Positions 1 to 9,202 of a DNA stretch of 64,000 nt are shown here, one piece after another. Within the stretch, counting starts at the first letter, position 1, and each line of letters begins with the position of its first letter. A program made the position numbers and the translations under genes. The DNA is taken from contig NZ_CP133605.1 in the NCBI RefSeq assembly GCF_031199965.1, forward strand, positions 4,814,501 to 4,878,500, read 5' to 3'. This DNA comes from Paenibacillus sp. D2_2. Lineage in GTDB: Bacteria > Bacillota > Bacilli > Paenibacillales > Paenibacillaceae. The notes under the pieces are model-generated. The model did no database searches. It was given only the letters and a program-made list of their open reading frames with translations, and was not told where the DNA came from.

Positions 1-219
1 AATTTCATGCTGGAACATTAGGATCGTAAACATGATCGTGAGCGGGAACATTCCCATCTCAGCAATGTAATTTACCGCCCGTGGCTTATCGGGCTGACCG
101 GTTACAATCCCTAACAAATAGGAAATCAACAGAAAAATCGATAATAAGGCGACAGGCTGTTTTTGCAGCCTCCAGTCAAAACGGGAACCGCGACAGAAGT
201 ATTTAAGCGCCATTCTCAT
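1..219 (-). CDS. ABC-2 type permease subunit, N-terminal part only
   Basis: The gene reads in from its ATG at 219 and runs off the window edge, leaving 73 residues. The visible part has a basic start (MRMALKYFCRG), one hydrophobic segment (LLSIFLLISYLLGIV) and the beginning of a second (FPLTIMFTILMF). The start overlaps the stop of the upstream permease gene as ATGA, so the two are translationally coupled in one operon with the ATPase gene. Its role as the second membrane subunit of the exporter is inferred from position and hydrophobicity only. Confidence 0.6.
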   Translation of the reverse strand, partial: MRMALKYFCRGSRFDWRLQKQPVALLSIFLLISYLLGIVTGQPDKPRAVNYIAEMGMFPLTIMFTILMFQHEI

Positions 220-2363
220 TCGCCTATCACCTTCTTCCACTGATCCTCCCATGCCGAATAAGGGATCGGGCGGTTACGTTCCACCGCGGAATCTTCTTGG
301 TCCAATTCAGGAATCTCCAGTCCCTGGTCATAGAAGTGTTTCAGCAATCTTTTGACCTGATCGTTCTTCCCCGCCTTCAGTGCTTCATCTACCTGTTTGC
401 GCATGTGTACCCCAATTTGATTCTTATCATTGGACCAGTCATTTGCATATAACTCGGATAACATGTACCCGTTAATATTGCCGTTATTGAATAACCCATT
501 CTCGTAATAATACACATACCATATGAGCGCCCGAAGCTGGAGACGTATGTCATTCTGGACATTTTCGATCAGATAACTACCCTGCCTTGTACCAAGCAAC
601 ATCTTGTTCATTAATATCTCTGACATATAGTTCTGGTCCACACTAATATAGTTCAGCACAACAGCGTTATTCTCAATATCACTATTAATAGCGAAATTCT
701 GATTCGGGATATAGAGCAATTGCTTTACCTTCTGTGCATCAGTAGGCAGCCATGATCTAAAGTATTGGTCCAGTTCATTGATCTTCTGTACGGTCTGCTC
801 TGTCCATAATTTGTTGTACGGAGTATACACGACATGCAGTGGGGTTGCATTGGGTTCCAGCTCCTCCAATCCGCCTCCAAATAAGGTAACGCCATCATGG
901 ACTTCACCGGAATAAATCTGCTCACCAGCTTCACGTGTTACTTCCTTCAGACTCGTATAGATGGGCGCCTCGAATCCACTGACGGTCAGTTTGAAATCCG
1001 CACTAGGGAAGCCTATATTCGTATATACCGCTCCCAGCTCAATACTTTTATTATCCCTTAAATAAATCGGCTGATCCTCGGGTAGTGGGTACCACGCGAG
1101 ATAACCGGGTAGAAAAACATTTTCTCCCTTAACAAAAGCATAGTATCTTCCCGTGCCACGGAAGGTCTTCGAATAATCCATGACCTTCCCTGAATAGTCC
1201 ATCTCGACCGTGAGCGGACCTGTCACTACTTGGGACAATTCAAGACTTAGCTTCTCCCCTTGCCGCTTGGTTGCCACTTCCTGACCGTTAACACTAACAT
1301 GGTTAATCTTGAACATACGGTTCAGTGTCAAAGATATCTCTGTTTTTCCGATCAGATCATCGGCTGGTATGTTCATGGTTACTTCAGCCTGCAAGGTATC
1401 ATCCTTTAGCTTCTGCAAATAAATGTTATAGGTCTTGATTCCATATATCTTAGGTTGTCTATCGTATTGAATATCTTCTATCTTATACAAAGAAGGGTCC
1501 GCTAATCTCTTCTTATCCATCGTATATCGTTCTTGCCAGATCATCGCATAAGGGATAAATGCTGCTGCTGCCAGCATAACCGAGCAAATACCTAATCCCC
1601 ATGTTCGTCTACGGTGCTTGCTTGGGCGCAGCTGTTGCAGCACGGTTACTCCGATAACGAGCATCAATACCGTGAAGGCAAGGACGAACAAGTGGGAACT
1701 TCGCAGCTCGTCCTTTGTTAGAACAAGTCCCCATGTATCCGCATAATTCCCACTGCTTACGAATAATTGGCTTAAGTGAAAAGTACGTAGTATATCCAGA
1801 CTGTACCGCTCCAAAATAAACATTTCCATGAAGAAGGTGCCGAACATCCATGCACAGAAGCCAATTAAATAGACGATTCGGTTGGGAATGCAAATCGCCA
1901 GCAGCATGGCAAGTGCTAAGGTTACCGCATAAGACATTTCAAAGCTCGTGGTGAAGAACATCGTAGATTGCATCGTGATCTCAGCTGTAACACGCTGGGT
2001 AGAGAGCCAGAAATAGATCCCACTGGCCAGAACGGTAAAGCTTGTAAAATAGAGCAATCCGGCCATATATTTTGCTGAGATAATCGTTCCATAGGATACT
2101 GGTAATCCGGCACTCCATTCATAGGAAGATCGCCTTACATCCCTACGGATCGTCAGAATCCCAATTAGCATGACAAGCCCCAGGGACATGGTATGGATCA
2201 GCGAATAGTAGTTGTAGGAGTCGGAGAAGAAATGATCCGCAGGCTTGATTCTGCTTAGGCTCCACCAGAGAAGTGCACCAAATAGAAAAGGCATGGCAAG
2301 TATAGGTGGACGGCGCAGAATCATGCCTAACTCAAAGCGGAATTGACGCAGCCATTTATGCAT
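216..2363 (-). CDS. ABC-2 permease with large M1-peptidase-like extracytoplasmic domain
   Basis: About 715 residues. The first ~290 are membrane-spanning (roughly six segments, e.g. ILAMPFLFGALLWW, LGLVMLIGILTI, LFVLAFTVLMLVIGV). The last ~420 form a soluble region that begins with beta-rich sequence (VTMNIPADDLIGKTEISLTL) like the N-terminal domain of M1 aminopeptidases. This resembles the known ABC-2 permease/M1 fusion architecture, but no HExxH zinc motif is visible, so it is probably not an active peptidase. The ATG at 2363 overlaps the ATPase stop by 8 bases, as expected for the next gene in the operon; an upstream in-frame ATG at 2399 is less likely because it lies within the ATPase gene. 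Substrate unknown. Confidence 0.7.
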   Translation of the reverse strand: MHKWLRQFRFELGMILRRPPILAMPFLFGALLWWSLSRIKPADHFFSDSYNYYSLIHTMSLGLVMLIGILTIRRDVRRSSYEWSAGLPVSYGTIISAKYMAGLLYFTSFTVLASGIYFWLSTQRVTAEITMQSTMFFTTSFEMSYAVTLALAMLLAICIPNRIVYLIGFCAWMFGTFFMEMFILERYSLDILRTFHLSQLFVSSGNYADTWGLVLTKDELRSSHLFVLAFTVLMLVIGVTVLQQLRPSKHRRRTWGLGICSVMLAAAAFIPYAMIWQERYTMDKKRLADPSLYKIEDIQYDRQPKIYGIKTYNIYLQKLKDDTLQAEVTMNIPADDLIGKTEISLTLNRMFKINHVSVNGQEVATKRQGEKLSLELSQVVTGPLTVEMDYSGKVMDYSKTFRGTGRYYAFVKGENVFLPGYLAWYPLPEDQPIYLRDNKSIELGAVYTNIGFPSADFKLTVSGFEAPIYTSLKEVTREAGEQIYSGEVHDGVTLFGGGLEELEPNATPLHVVYTPYNKLWTEQTVQKINELDQYFRSWLPTDAQKVKQLLYIPNQNFAINSDIENNAVVLNYISVDQNYMSEILMNKMLLGTRQGSYLIENVQNDIRLQLRALIWYVYYYENGLFNNGNINGYMLSELYANDWSNDKNQIGVHMRKQVDEALKAGKNDQVKRLLKHFYDQGLEIPELDQEDSAVERNRPIPYSAWEDQWKKVIGE

Positions 2364-3308
2364 CAGTAAATACCCCTCTCCGCCCCAAAGCCTCATCACG
2401 GAGCAAAGCTAAGTACCCATCCTCCAATGTCGGGTTAACCAGCTTCATATTGGAATTCACGTTAGGCATATCAGCAATAATCTTACACAGCATTCCTTCC
2501 TCCGTCCGGCGCGTTGAGACTACGGACAATGGGTCTAGCATCGCGTAATCCTGTTCGGTCAATACACCTTCCCATACCTTGCCTTGTCCTAAGGACTGCA
2601 AATCGGCCAATTCACCCGACATACGTACTCTCCCTGGTCTAGCACGGCGATCTGGCGGCAATTACTCTCAATATCTGCAACGATATGTGTGGACAGCAGT
2701 ACGACACGTCCCAGGCTAAACCTAGTAAGCAAATTACGGAATCGCACCCGCTCTTCCGGGTCAAGACCAGCCGTCGGCTCGTCAACGATAAGCACCTGTG
2801 GTGAACCTATCAAGGCCTGGGCGATACCGAGCCTGCGCTTCATCCCACCGGAATAAGTGCGTATCTTCTTGCGTGCCTTATCCTGAAGATTCACTTGCTC
2901 CATTAGCTTATCAATCTCCATCTTACGCTGTTTCTTGTCACTGATCCCCTTCATTGCTGCGACATAATCCAGAAATTCCGTGCCAGTCAGTTGGGGATAA
3001 ACTTGGAATTGCTGCGGCAAATAACCAATCATCCTGCGAATATCCTCTGCTTTATGTAGCGGCACACCCTTGATCATTACTTCTCCGGATGTTGGTGTAG
3101 ATAGTGTAGCTAGAATTCTCATCAGGGTTGACTTGCCCGCCCCATTCGGACCAAGCAATCCAACCATCCCTTCTGTAATCGTCAAATTCACATCATGCAG
3201 CGCCCAATTTCCACGGTTATATACTTGGGCCCCATCCTTTATATTCATATCGCGCGGTGCTCTCCTGCTTCCGCCATATTTTTTGGATAAGTGATTGATT
3301 TGTATCAT
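2356..3308 (-). CDS. ABC transporter ATP-binding protein (single frameshift)
   Basis: Restored length is about 317 residues, normal for an ABC-2 exporter ATPase. Walker A (GPNGAGKSTL), the Q-loop region (IGYLPQQFQVYPQLT), signature (YSGGMKRRLGIAQAL) and Walker B (VLIVDEPTAGLDPEE) are all present, as is the switch His (STHIV). The frame breaks near 2636: the first part ends after AVLDQG and the natural continuation RVRMSGELADLQ is in the next frame; one missing G in a G-run restores it. The ATG at 3308 has a GAGGATG ribosome binding site. It is the first gene of the operon with the two permeases. Confidence 0.8.
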
Positions 3309-3340
3309 GAATTCATCCTCATTTTTTACGTTATTGGCGT

Positions 3341-3421
3341 GTGTTCAAATAGGCCGGTTTTCAGCACCAGGAAGGTTGAATGAAGCTAGGGACTGAGGAG
3401 CGGACTTTTTGAACTACCTCT
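3341..3421 (-). repeat. Dispersed repeat, short copy (both ends, interior deleted)
   Basis: Read on the minus strand it starts AGAGGTAGTTCAAAAAGTCC and ends GGCCTATTTGAACAC, matching the two ends of the copies at 25292, 56929 and 61496. The inner half is missing. It lies upstream of the ABC ATPase gene. Confidence 0.75.
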
Positions 3422-3544
3422 ATTGGACAGACCCGCGCGGTGTATCCATCGTTCTTATATATGTAACGAAACTACGATTCAAAAGGTTTGAGTCATCTCA
3501 TTTATCGTTTAATTGTCTTATTTTACTTAATTACATCCCAAATC

Positions 3545-3571
3545 AAAAAAACCTGCAAAAATGCAGGTTTT
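3545..3571 (-). terminator. Intrinsic terminator of def
   Basis: A 10-bp stem (AAAACCTGCA / TGCAGGTTTT) with a four-base loop is followed on the minus strand by a T-run, just downstream of the def stop codon. The CTGCA..TGCAG core is shared with several other short palindromes in this window. Confidence 0.8.
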
Positions 3572-3604
3572 AGCGGCTTAATATACGTTTCAATGAACAA
3601 CCTC

Positions 3605-4186
3605 TTAGTACAGGCTATCGATCGGTACGCCTTCCGGCAGCTTGAACGGGTTCTCTTTGTTGATATGATCGTAGAACATAATGCCATTCAGATGGTCTAT
3701 TTCATGCTGCATCACAATCGCATCAAAACCTCTGAAGCGCAGCTTTACCTCTTTTCCTTCCGCATTATAGGCTCTTACCGTAACTTTCTCGTATCTTGGT
3801 ACGAAGCCCTGAACAGCCCGATCTACCGATAAGCATCCTTCGCTCTCCGGCAAATAGACCATCGATACTGAGGTGCTCACGATTTTGGGATTGAAAAGAG
3901 CGATCTCACGGTCATTTCCTTGATCATCCGTAAGCAGGGCCGCAAACATCCGTTTGTTCAAACCGATCTGGTTCGCAGACAGCCCTACACCTGGCCGCAA
4001 CTTATATTTCTTCGACAGTTCCGGATCCTGACTGTTCTTCAGGAACAGCATCATCGACGCCATCTCTTCGCGATCTTCCTGCGTTGGCGGGACGCTGACA
4101 GGTTCAGTTACCGTTCTAAGGATGGGATCACCCTCGCGAATGATGTCATCCATCATAATAATATAGTCGCTAGTAAATTTACTCAT
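3605..4186 (-). CDS. def: Peptide deformylase
   Basis: Removes the N-terminal formyl group from nascent proteins; a cytosolic metalloenzyme. About 193 residues. The three family motifs are present: motif 1 as GVGLSANQIG (the SANQ variant rather than AAPQ), motif 2 EGCLSV with the metal-binding Cys, and motif 3 QHEIDHLNG with the two metal His and catalytic Glu. Start chosen at 4186 (MSKFTSDYII) behind GAGGACAAG; an ATG at 4264 would add 26 residues covering the upstream terminator and is unlikely. Monocistronic between two terminators. Confidence 0.93.
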   Translation of the reverse strand: MSKFTSDYIIMMDDIIREGDPILRTVTEPVSVPPTQEDREEMASMMLFLKNSQDPELSKKYKLRPGVGLSANQIGLNKRMFAALLTDDQGNDREIALFNPKIVSTSVSMVYLPESEGCLSVDRAVQGFVPRYEKVTVRAYNAEGKEVKLRFRGFDAIVMQHEIDHLNGIMFYDHINKENPFKLPEGVPIDSLY

Positions 4187-4228
4187 CTTGTCCTCTTGTC
4201 CTCCTCGACTTCTTGTAACAGTTTGAAA

Positions 4229-4246
4229 AGGCACCTCGCGGTGCCT
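4229..4246 (-). terminator. Intrinsic terminator of the DUF3886 gene
   Basis: Seven-bp stem AGGCACC / GGTGCCT with a four-base loop, followed on the minus strand by TTTTC. It separates the DUF3886 gene from def. Confidence 0.65.
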
Positions 4247-4309
4247 CTCATTATGAAAGACCATTTCACGCCTACTACCCTACTCCATAATATGGTCCTA
4301 TTTTATTTT

Positions 4310-4568
4310 TTATTTGTACTTCTGCCAGTCCATATCACTCTTATTCAGTAAATATTCAAAATTATTTTCTAACTTCTTACGTTCAGCCCGCTTCGCTTCC
4401 TCGACCTGAATCCGCTCTTCCTCTTTGCGTTGCTCTTCTTCCCGCTTCAATTCTGAAGCTTGCGCCTTCAATTTGGAGAGAATCTCATCGTTCAGCAGGT
4501 CCTTTAGTGTCAGCCGGTTTATCTTGTGTTCTGGCTGCCCGCTGTTGCTGTGCCTTCTTCTTCGCCAT
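4310..4568 (-). CDS. YqkE-like DUF3886 protein (frameshifted)
   Basis: A small, highly charged protein of about 85 residues, too short and too broken to stand out as one reading frame. It starts MAKKKAQQQRAARTQDKP behind GAGGTGATCA, then after a frame change near 4500 continues LKDLLNDEILSKLKAQASELK, a Lys/Glu-rich coiled-coil stretch, and ends LLNKSDMDWQKYK. The ending LLN-S-MDW-K-K and general layout match the Bacillus YqkE/DUF3886 family; function unknown. Length modulo 3 indicates one extra base or two missing ones. Confidence 0.6.
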
Positions 4569-4623
4569 CATTGATCACCTCTGTTTCAAGCCTACGGTAG
4601 CATATAGTCAAAACACAAGTCAA

Positions 4624-5199
4624 CTAACCTTTATTAACTTGTGCCTCTAATCCGGCGAACAATAAATGAAGATTATATTCGAAGCTATCCTTAACCTCCA
4701 ATGGTATACCAAAGCCAGAAGCCCGCTCCAGAGAAATAAATCCGTGAATCAGGCTCCTTAGCCCCCGCACAACATGAATACCCTGTTCCTCCGGCAGATG
4801 ATATGGACCGAGCATCTCAAGACTGAGATGAACGATCTGTTCACTAGCTTGCTCAAGCTCCGTTCCTCGTGGATTAGGCAGAATCTGCGCTGTCTCATAC
4901 AGCCCCGGATGTTCTCTGGCATAGCTCATGAAGCCATGCGAGAAAGCCAGAACAGCATCTTTTCCCGATAATCCATGAATCTTCTCAGCCAACTTCGTAT
5001 ACAAATCCTGCAGCGTGTGTACGGCCACCATGGTCCGCAGCTCATCCAGACTGCCGATATGATTGTACAGCGATGGCGGCTTGATCCCTAGCGCTTTGGA
5101 TACGGCGGCGATCGTTACCGCCTCGCTGCCCTCAGCATCAGCAATTTGAATCGCGGCCGCCAGTACCGCTTCGCGGGTAATTCTCGCTCGGCGCGCCAT
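4624..5199 (-). CDS. TetR/AcrR family repressor
   Basis: About 191 residues. The N-terminal helix-turn-helix is clear (ITREAVLAAAIQIADAEG ... ALGIKPPSLYNHIGSLDEL), and the C-terminal part with GLRSLIHGFISLE resembles the WHG/TetR_C_33 ligand domain. The ATG at 5199 lies one base after the stop of the upstream metallo-hydrolase gene, so both are in one operon. Two identical 15-bp palindromes upstream of that operon are its likely autoregulatory operators. Ligand unknown; the partner hydrolase suggests a small lactone or ester-like compound. Confidence 0.88.
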   Translation of the reverse strand: MARRARITREAVLAAAIQIADAEGSEAVTIAAVSKALGIKPPSLYNHIGSLDELRTMVAVHTLQDLYTKLAEKIHGLSGKDAVLAFSHGFMSYAREHPGLYETAQILPNPRGTELEQASEQIVHLSLEMLGPYHLPEEQGIHVVRGLRSLIHGFISLERASGFGIPLEVKDSFEYNLHLLFAGLEAQVNKG

Positions 5200-5200
5200 G

Positions 5201-5941
5201 CTACATCCGCTCCTTTGCGGATGAGTTGGCCGAGCGCGAGATCGAGCGCTCGGCTTCGGCAATGGCCCGCGCGATGGAATTCGCGGGCTCAACCATCATT
5301 CGGCCATGTCCGACCGCCAGCAGCGCTGGCTTCAAGCTGGCAACCTTGCGCGCGCTGGCGAGCGCACTCTCCTTATGCCAGGTCGCCATGGCCGGGAAAG
5401 GGAACAGCGGTACCAGCGTACCGCTGACCGCAAAACCGCCGCGTGCTTGAAAAGCGTCGCCGGCGATCAGAGCCCCGCTGCGCGTATCTAGCAGCGAGAT
5501 CGAGCCTGGTGTGTGCCCGGGAGTCAAGACGACCTGCAGTGAACCAATGCGATTGCCTTCTTCGAGCAGCACATCCGGAACCGTCTTGATCCCCTTCGGC
5601 ACGCTTCCACGGATCTTGAATTGTGGTTCCTCCGGCTCAAGAGAAATATCACCGCGTAGCAGCTTTGCGTCACGCGCAGATATACATACTCTCGCATCCG
5701 GGTAGAGTTCCTTTAATCCGTCCAAAGCACCTATATGATCTCCGTGCGCATGGGTCAGTACGATGTTAGTCAATGGTCGGCCAAACTCGCCAACCACCCG
5801 GCTTATCTCCTTCACACTGTATGGCAAAGCAGCATCGATCAGCGTGAGTCCGTCCTGTTCCTCCACCAAATAACAATTCACCGGAAATATCCGCGGCATG
5901 AAAGATAGCTGTATCAAATGATCTATACGAGTCGTTTTCAT
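5201..5941 (-). CDS. Metallo-beta-lactamase-fold hydrolase
   Basis: About 246 residues. The zinc-binding signature THAHGDHIGAL is present, followed by the downstream His in TPGHTPGSISL, Asp in IAGDAF and the final His in AVGHGRM, so both metals can be bound. The start at 5941 (MKTTRIDHLIQL) follows GGGGAGGTATTTTG. It is the first gene of a two-gene operon with the TetR repressor, whose likely operators sit just upstream at 5961-6000. The substrate cannot be read from the sequence. Confidence 0.85.
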   Translation of the reverse strand: MKTTRIDHLIQLSFMPRIFPVNCYLVEEQDGLTLIDAALPYSVKEISRVVGEFGRPLTNIVLTHAHGDHIGALDGLKELYPDARVCISARDAKLLRGDISLEPEEPQFKIRGSVPKGIKTVPDVLLEEGNRIGSLQVVLTPGHTPGSISLLDTRSGALIAGDAFQARGGFAVSGTLVPLFPFPAMATWHKESALASARKVASLKPALLAVGHGRMMVEPANSIARAIAEAERSISRSANSSAKERM

Positions 5942-5960
5942 CAAAATACCTCCCCAATAA

Positions 5961-6000
5961 ACTAATACCATTAGTCATAATATAAACTAATACCATTAGT
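5961..6000 (-). promoter_or_regulatory. Twin TetR operators over the hydrolase-tetR promoter
   Basis: The 15-mer ACTAATACCATTAGT, a palindrome with a three-base centre, occurs twice exactly, at 5961-5975 and 5986-6000, 25 bp apart. A TATTAT-like -10 lies between them on the minus strand. Binding by the TetR protein is inferred. Confidence 0.7.
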
Positions 6001-6123
6001 TTATGCAAGTATTACTTTTTTGTGCTATGAATTGACCGTTGATTTTCTCCACTCTCGTCCGTATGATATAATATTTCGTCAGAATCAAGCTTATAAAGAC
6101 CAGATGAAAGTTAGGTGATATAC

Positions 6124-6426
6124 ATGGCTTTTGGAGTACGCAGGGAAGAACTGGATGCATGGAAGAAGCTTGTCTCTCAAGGCGAGATCGCCTATCTCAC
6201 ACACTATTGGCTGGACGCCAGATTCCCGGGTATCACCACGGTGACGAAAGTCGGTTGCAATGACCCTGATAAGCTCGTTGCCTGGTGTGTAAAGCACGGG
6301 CTTGATCCCCGGTATATTCACAATCGGTCCCCTTTCCCCCATTTTGATCTGATCGGACCCAAGCAGCGGGAAATTCTGGAGGAAGAACAGTTGTGGGATC
6401 AGTTGCAGCGCTTCAGGCTCATATAA
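6124..6426 (+). CDS. Small conserved Firmicutes protein, function unknown
   Basis: About 100 residues, starting MAFGVRREELDAWKK behind AGGTGATATAC. It carries LTHYWLDARFPGITTVTKVGC and PHFDLIGPKQREIL, a pattern I recall from small conserved Bacillus proteins of the YneQ type. No membrane segment or known catalytic motif. It is a single gene on the plus strand between the hydrolase-tetR operon and the MFS gene. Confidence 0.7.
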   Translation: MAFGVRREELDAWKKLVSQGEIAYLTHYWLDARFPGITTVTKVGCNDPDKLVAWCVKHGLDPRYIHNRSPFPHFDLIGPKQREILEEEQLWDQLQRFRLI

Positions 6427-6585
6427 CTTCATAAAACCTCCTCTCCCTATATCTACATTAACAAATACATTTAATTTATATTTAAATTTTCCCTTCCCAT
6501 ATGATTAGAAATACCTTATCCTTGAAGCTGTGTATTTATCTGTAGATGTAGAGAAGAAGAGAAAACCATATTGGAGGAAATAATC

Positions 6586-7847
6586 ATGTCAAATGAGGCC
6601 CACGCTTCGCCCGCCGCTTCCGAGAGCTTATTCAAGAATCGGTTCTACCAGACCGTACTCATCTCGAATATCTTCTTGCAAATCGGTATCTGGGTCAGAA
6701 ACTTCGCCATCCTGATGTTCGTAACCGAGAAAACCAATAGCGATCCCTTAGCGATCTCATTGATCTCAGTTGTCGAATTTGCCCCTATCTTCGTCTTTGG
6801 ATTTATTGGTGGCGCCTTTGCTGATCGCTGGAAGCCGAAGCGAACGATGATCTGGTGCGACTTCTTATCCGCGTTGTCTGTGTTCGCCGTCTTAATTACG
6901 TTACAGTTCGAATCCTGGGAGACGGTATACTTAGCAACCTTCGTATCCGCGATTCTATCGCAGTTCTCTCAGCCTTCGGTTATGAAGATGTTCAAGCAGC
7001 ATATTCATCCTGAAAAGGTGCAGCAGGGAATGGCCTTGTTCCAGTCCTTAATGGCCATCTTTATGGTTCTTGGACCGTCGCTCGGAATTTTCGCCTATCA
7101 GCATTTTGGTATCTATATCTCCATCGGAGTAATGGGCGTGGCTTTCCTAATCTCGGCTGTCGTTCTGTTCCGCCTTCCACCAGATATGGAGGAGGAAAAG
7201 AAGGGAAAACGCGAGACAAAAATTATGCAAGAACTGGCGGATGGATTCCGCTATGTATGGAATAGCACCACTTTGCGAGTACTCGGGATTACTTTTGCTA
7301 TCGCCGGTTTCTCCGTAGGTATTATTCAGACGCTTGGCTTGTTCGTTGTTACTGAACGCTTAGGCCAGCCGAAGGAGTTTCTGCAGTTCTTGCTTATGGT
7401 AAGTGGTATTGCCATGCTTGTAGGTGGCGCGTTAGTCATGGTGATTGCGAAAAAAGTAGCACCGCAAATCCTGCTCGCCTTCGGCATGCTCGTCAGTGCA
7501 TTTTGTATTCTCGGCATCGGCTGGTCAACCAGCATCCCTCTCACCTTGACCTTGCAGTTCCTCAATGGACTGACCCTGCCTTGCATTCAGATCGGTATCA
7601 ATACGATGATCTTGAAATGGACTGAGCAATCCTTCGTGGGACGGGTTAATGGAGTGCTTAGCCCACTGTTCACCGGAATGATGGTCATTATGATGTCCAC
7701 AGCCGCGTATTGAAGAAGCTGTTCCCGCTCACGGGAATTTACTCAATCTCCGCGATTGTCATGCTGCTCGGTGCAATTATTCTCGTGCCTATATTCAAGC
7801 ACAAACCTAAGGAAGAGAATGTGGCAGCTGCTCCAGAGACCCCATAA
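6586..7847 (+). CDS. MFS transporter (single frameshift near C-terminus)
   Basis: About 420 residues with ~12 hydrophobic segments, e.g. FAPIFVFGFIGGAFADRWKPKR with the loop 2-3 MFS signature (GAFADRW.PKR). The MFS_3 type is suggested by the layout. The frame is lost near 7709 (..MMSTAAY then stop), while LKKLFPLTGIYSISAIVMLLG, the last membrane segment and a hydrophilic tail ending AAPETP follow in another frame; one missing base restores it. Start at 6586 follows TTGGAGGAAAT. A bidirectional terminator lies just downstream. Substrate unknown. Confidence 0.8.
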
Positions 7848-7871
7848 TACTTGACTTCGTATATATAACTA

Positions 7872-7922
7872 TAAAGAGCCCTGATGCGGCCGGTAATCCG
7901 GACTGCCATCAGGGCTCCTTTT
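7872..7922. terminator. Bidirectional terminator between the MFS gene and ppaC
   Basis: Eleven-bp stem GAGCCCTGATG / CATCAGGGCTC, with A-rich sequence before and T-rich sequence after, placed between convergent genes. Confidence 0.85.
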
Positions 7923-7960
7923 AATATATAAGGTGCTTAGTCAGCTTGCTTCTTGTTTTA

Positions 7961-8893
7961 TTAACGTTTGTTGAAAATATCTGTGAGTACAGGAACAATC
8001 TGTGATTTACGAGATACGACACCTTTGAGCAAGGCAGTATTGTTCTCGAGCTTCACATTGTATGCTTGTTCAACCGCATCAGCCGCTTTACCAAGAGCAA
8101 GACCTACGGAATCATTATTCAAGATATCCGTTACGACGAACAGGAACAAATCAAGACCCTTACGTTCTATAATCGCACCAAGCTCAGCTTCCACTTCAGC
8201 TTGACGGGATAGCACATCATTAACGTCCACTGCATTAACTTGTGCGATCTCCACTTTAGATCCACCCATATCGAATTCCTTAGCGTCGAGTGTAATCAAT
8301 TGCTGGATGCTCTTATCGCTTAGGTCTGCGCCTGCTTTGAGCATTTCCAGGCCATATTCCTCTGGATTAACACCGGCGATTTCCGCCAGTTCACGCGCTG
8401 CAGCTACATCCTGCTCAGTGCAGGTAGGAGATTTGAACAGAAGCGAGTCAGAGATAATCGCCGACAGCATAAGTCCAGCAATGTTCGCAGGAACGGAAAT
8501 CCCGTTCTCCTTGTACATTTTGTTCAGGATCGTCGCCGTACAACCTACTGGTTCACAACGGTAGTACAGAGGTCCGCTTGTCTCAAAATTAGCGATCCGG
8601 TGATGGTCAATAACCTCAGCCACACGAACCTCCGTGATATCGGAAGCACTTTGCTGACGTTCATTATGGTCAACCAGAATTACATCCTTCACTTCGCTAG
8701 CAACGGTCTCGACAATACGAGGCGCTTTGAAGCCAAAACGATCCAGCGCATATTGCGTCTCCCCATTTGGAGCACCGAGAGCAACTGCTTCGACATCCCA
8801 GCCAAGCTTCGATTTCAGATCCGCATAAGCAATCGCCGAGCAGATTGTATCCGTATCCGGATTCTTATGTCCGAAAATCAATACTTTTTCCAT
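7961..8893 (-). CDS. ppaC: Manganese-dependent inorganic pyrophosphatase
   Basis: Hydrolyses pyrophosphate in the cytosol and so pulls biosynthetic reactions forward. 310 residues, full family-II length. DHH-family motifs: GHKNPDTDTICSA (metal ligands His and Asp), LVDHNE, VIDHHRI (DHH) and, in the C-terminal DHHA2 domain, the substrate-binding SRKSQ near the end (VVSRKSQIVPVL). The start has AAGGGGAG upstream. Single gene ended by the bidirectional terminator. Confidence 0.96.
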   Translation of the reverse strand: MEKVLIFGHKNPDTDTICSAIAYADLKSKLGWDVEAVALGAPNGETQYALDRFGFKAPRIVETVASEVKDVILVDHNERQQSASDITEVRVAEVIDHHRIANFETSGPLYYRCEPVGCTATILNKMYKENGISVPANIAGLMLSAIISDSLLFKSPTCTEQDVAAARELAEIAGVNPEEYGLEMLKAGADLSDKSIQQLITLDAKEFDMGGSKVEIAQVNAVDVNDVLSRQAEVEAELGAIIERKGLDLFLFVVTDILNNDSVGLALGKAADAVEQAYNVKLENNTALLKGVVSRKSQIVPVLTDIFNKR

Positions 8894-9202
8894 TTGTTAA
8901 CTCCCCTTTTCGTCATTCGCTTAGAAAAGTATATCCCAGAAACTGATCGACAATCAAGGGCGAGCTTGTGCAACTAAATGAACACTTTTTACGCTAAACA
9001 GGGAATATAACTGCAGTTATACAACTATTCGGATAAAATGAGGAAATAAGTGTATTTTTGCAACTATTTATGGAGAGTGTAATGGAACTGTTATCTTGTA
9101 AATTTACAATTATTTAAGTCGAATTTCAGGGAAAATTCAGCCTCATCATAGATAATAGAAAATAAAATTAGTAGTCTTACTTCTTATACAGGGGGAGCGT
9201 TC
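8894..9202. other. Intergenic region with GCAACTA-type motifs
   Basis: No gene seen. It holds the divergent promoters of ppaC and the response regulator, an exact 14-bp palindrome (ATAACTGCAGTTAT, 9007-9020), and related motifs TGCAACTAAAT, TACAACTATTC and TGCAACTATTT spaced over about 100 bp. Role unknown. Confidence 0.4.

Noticed and set aside
3605..4264. Longer def frame starting at 4264
   Set aside because: The extra 26 residues would be encoded by the terminator of the upstream gene, and a good ribosome binding site supports 4186.
8600..8977. 125-residue plus-strand ORF opposite ppaC
   Set aside because: Shadow of the ppaC gene; no family features or ribosome binding site.
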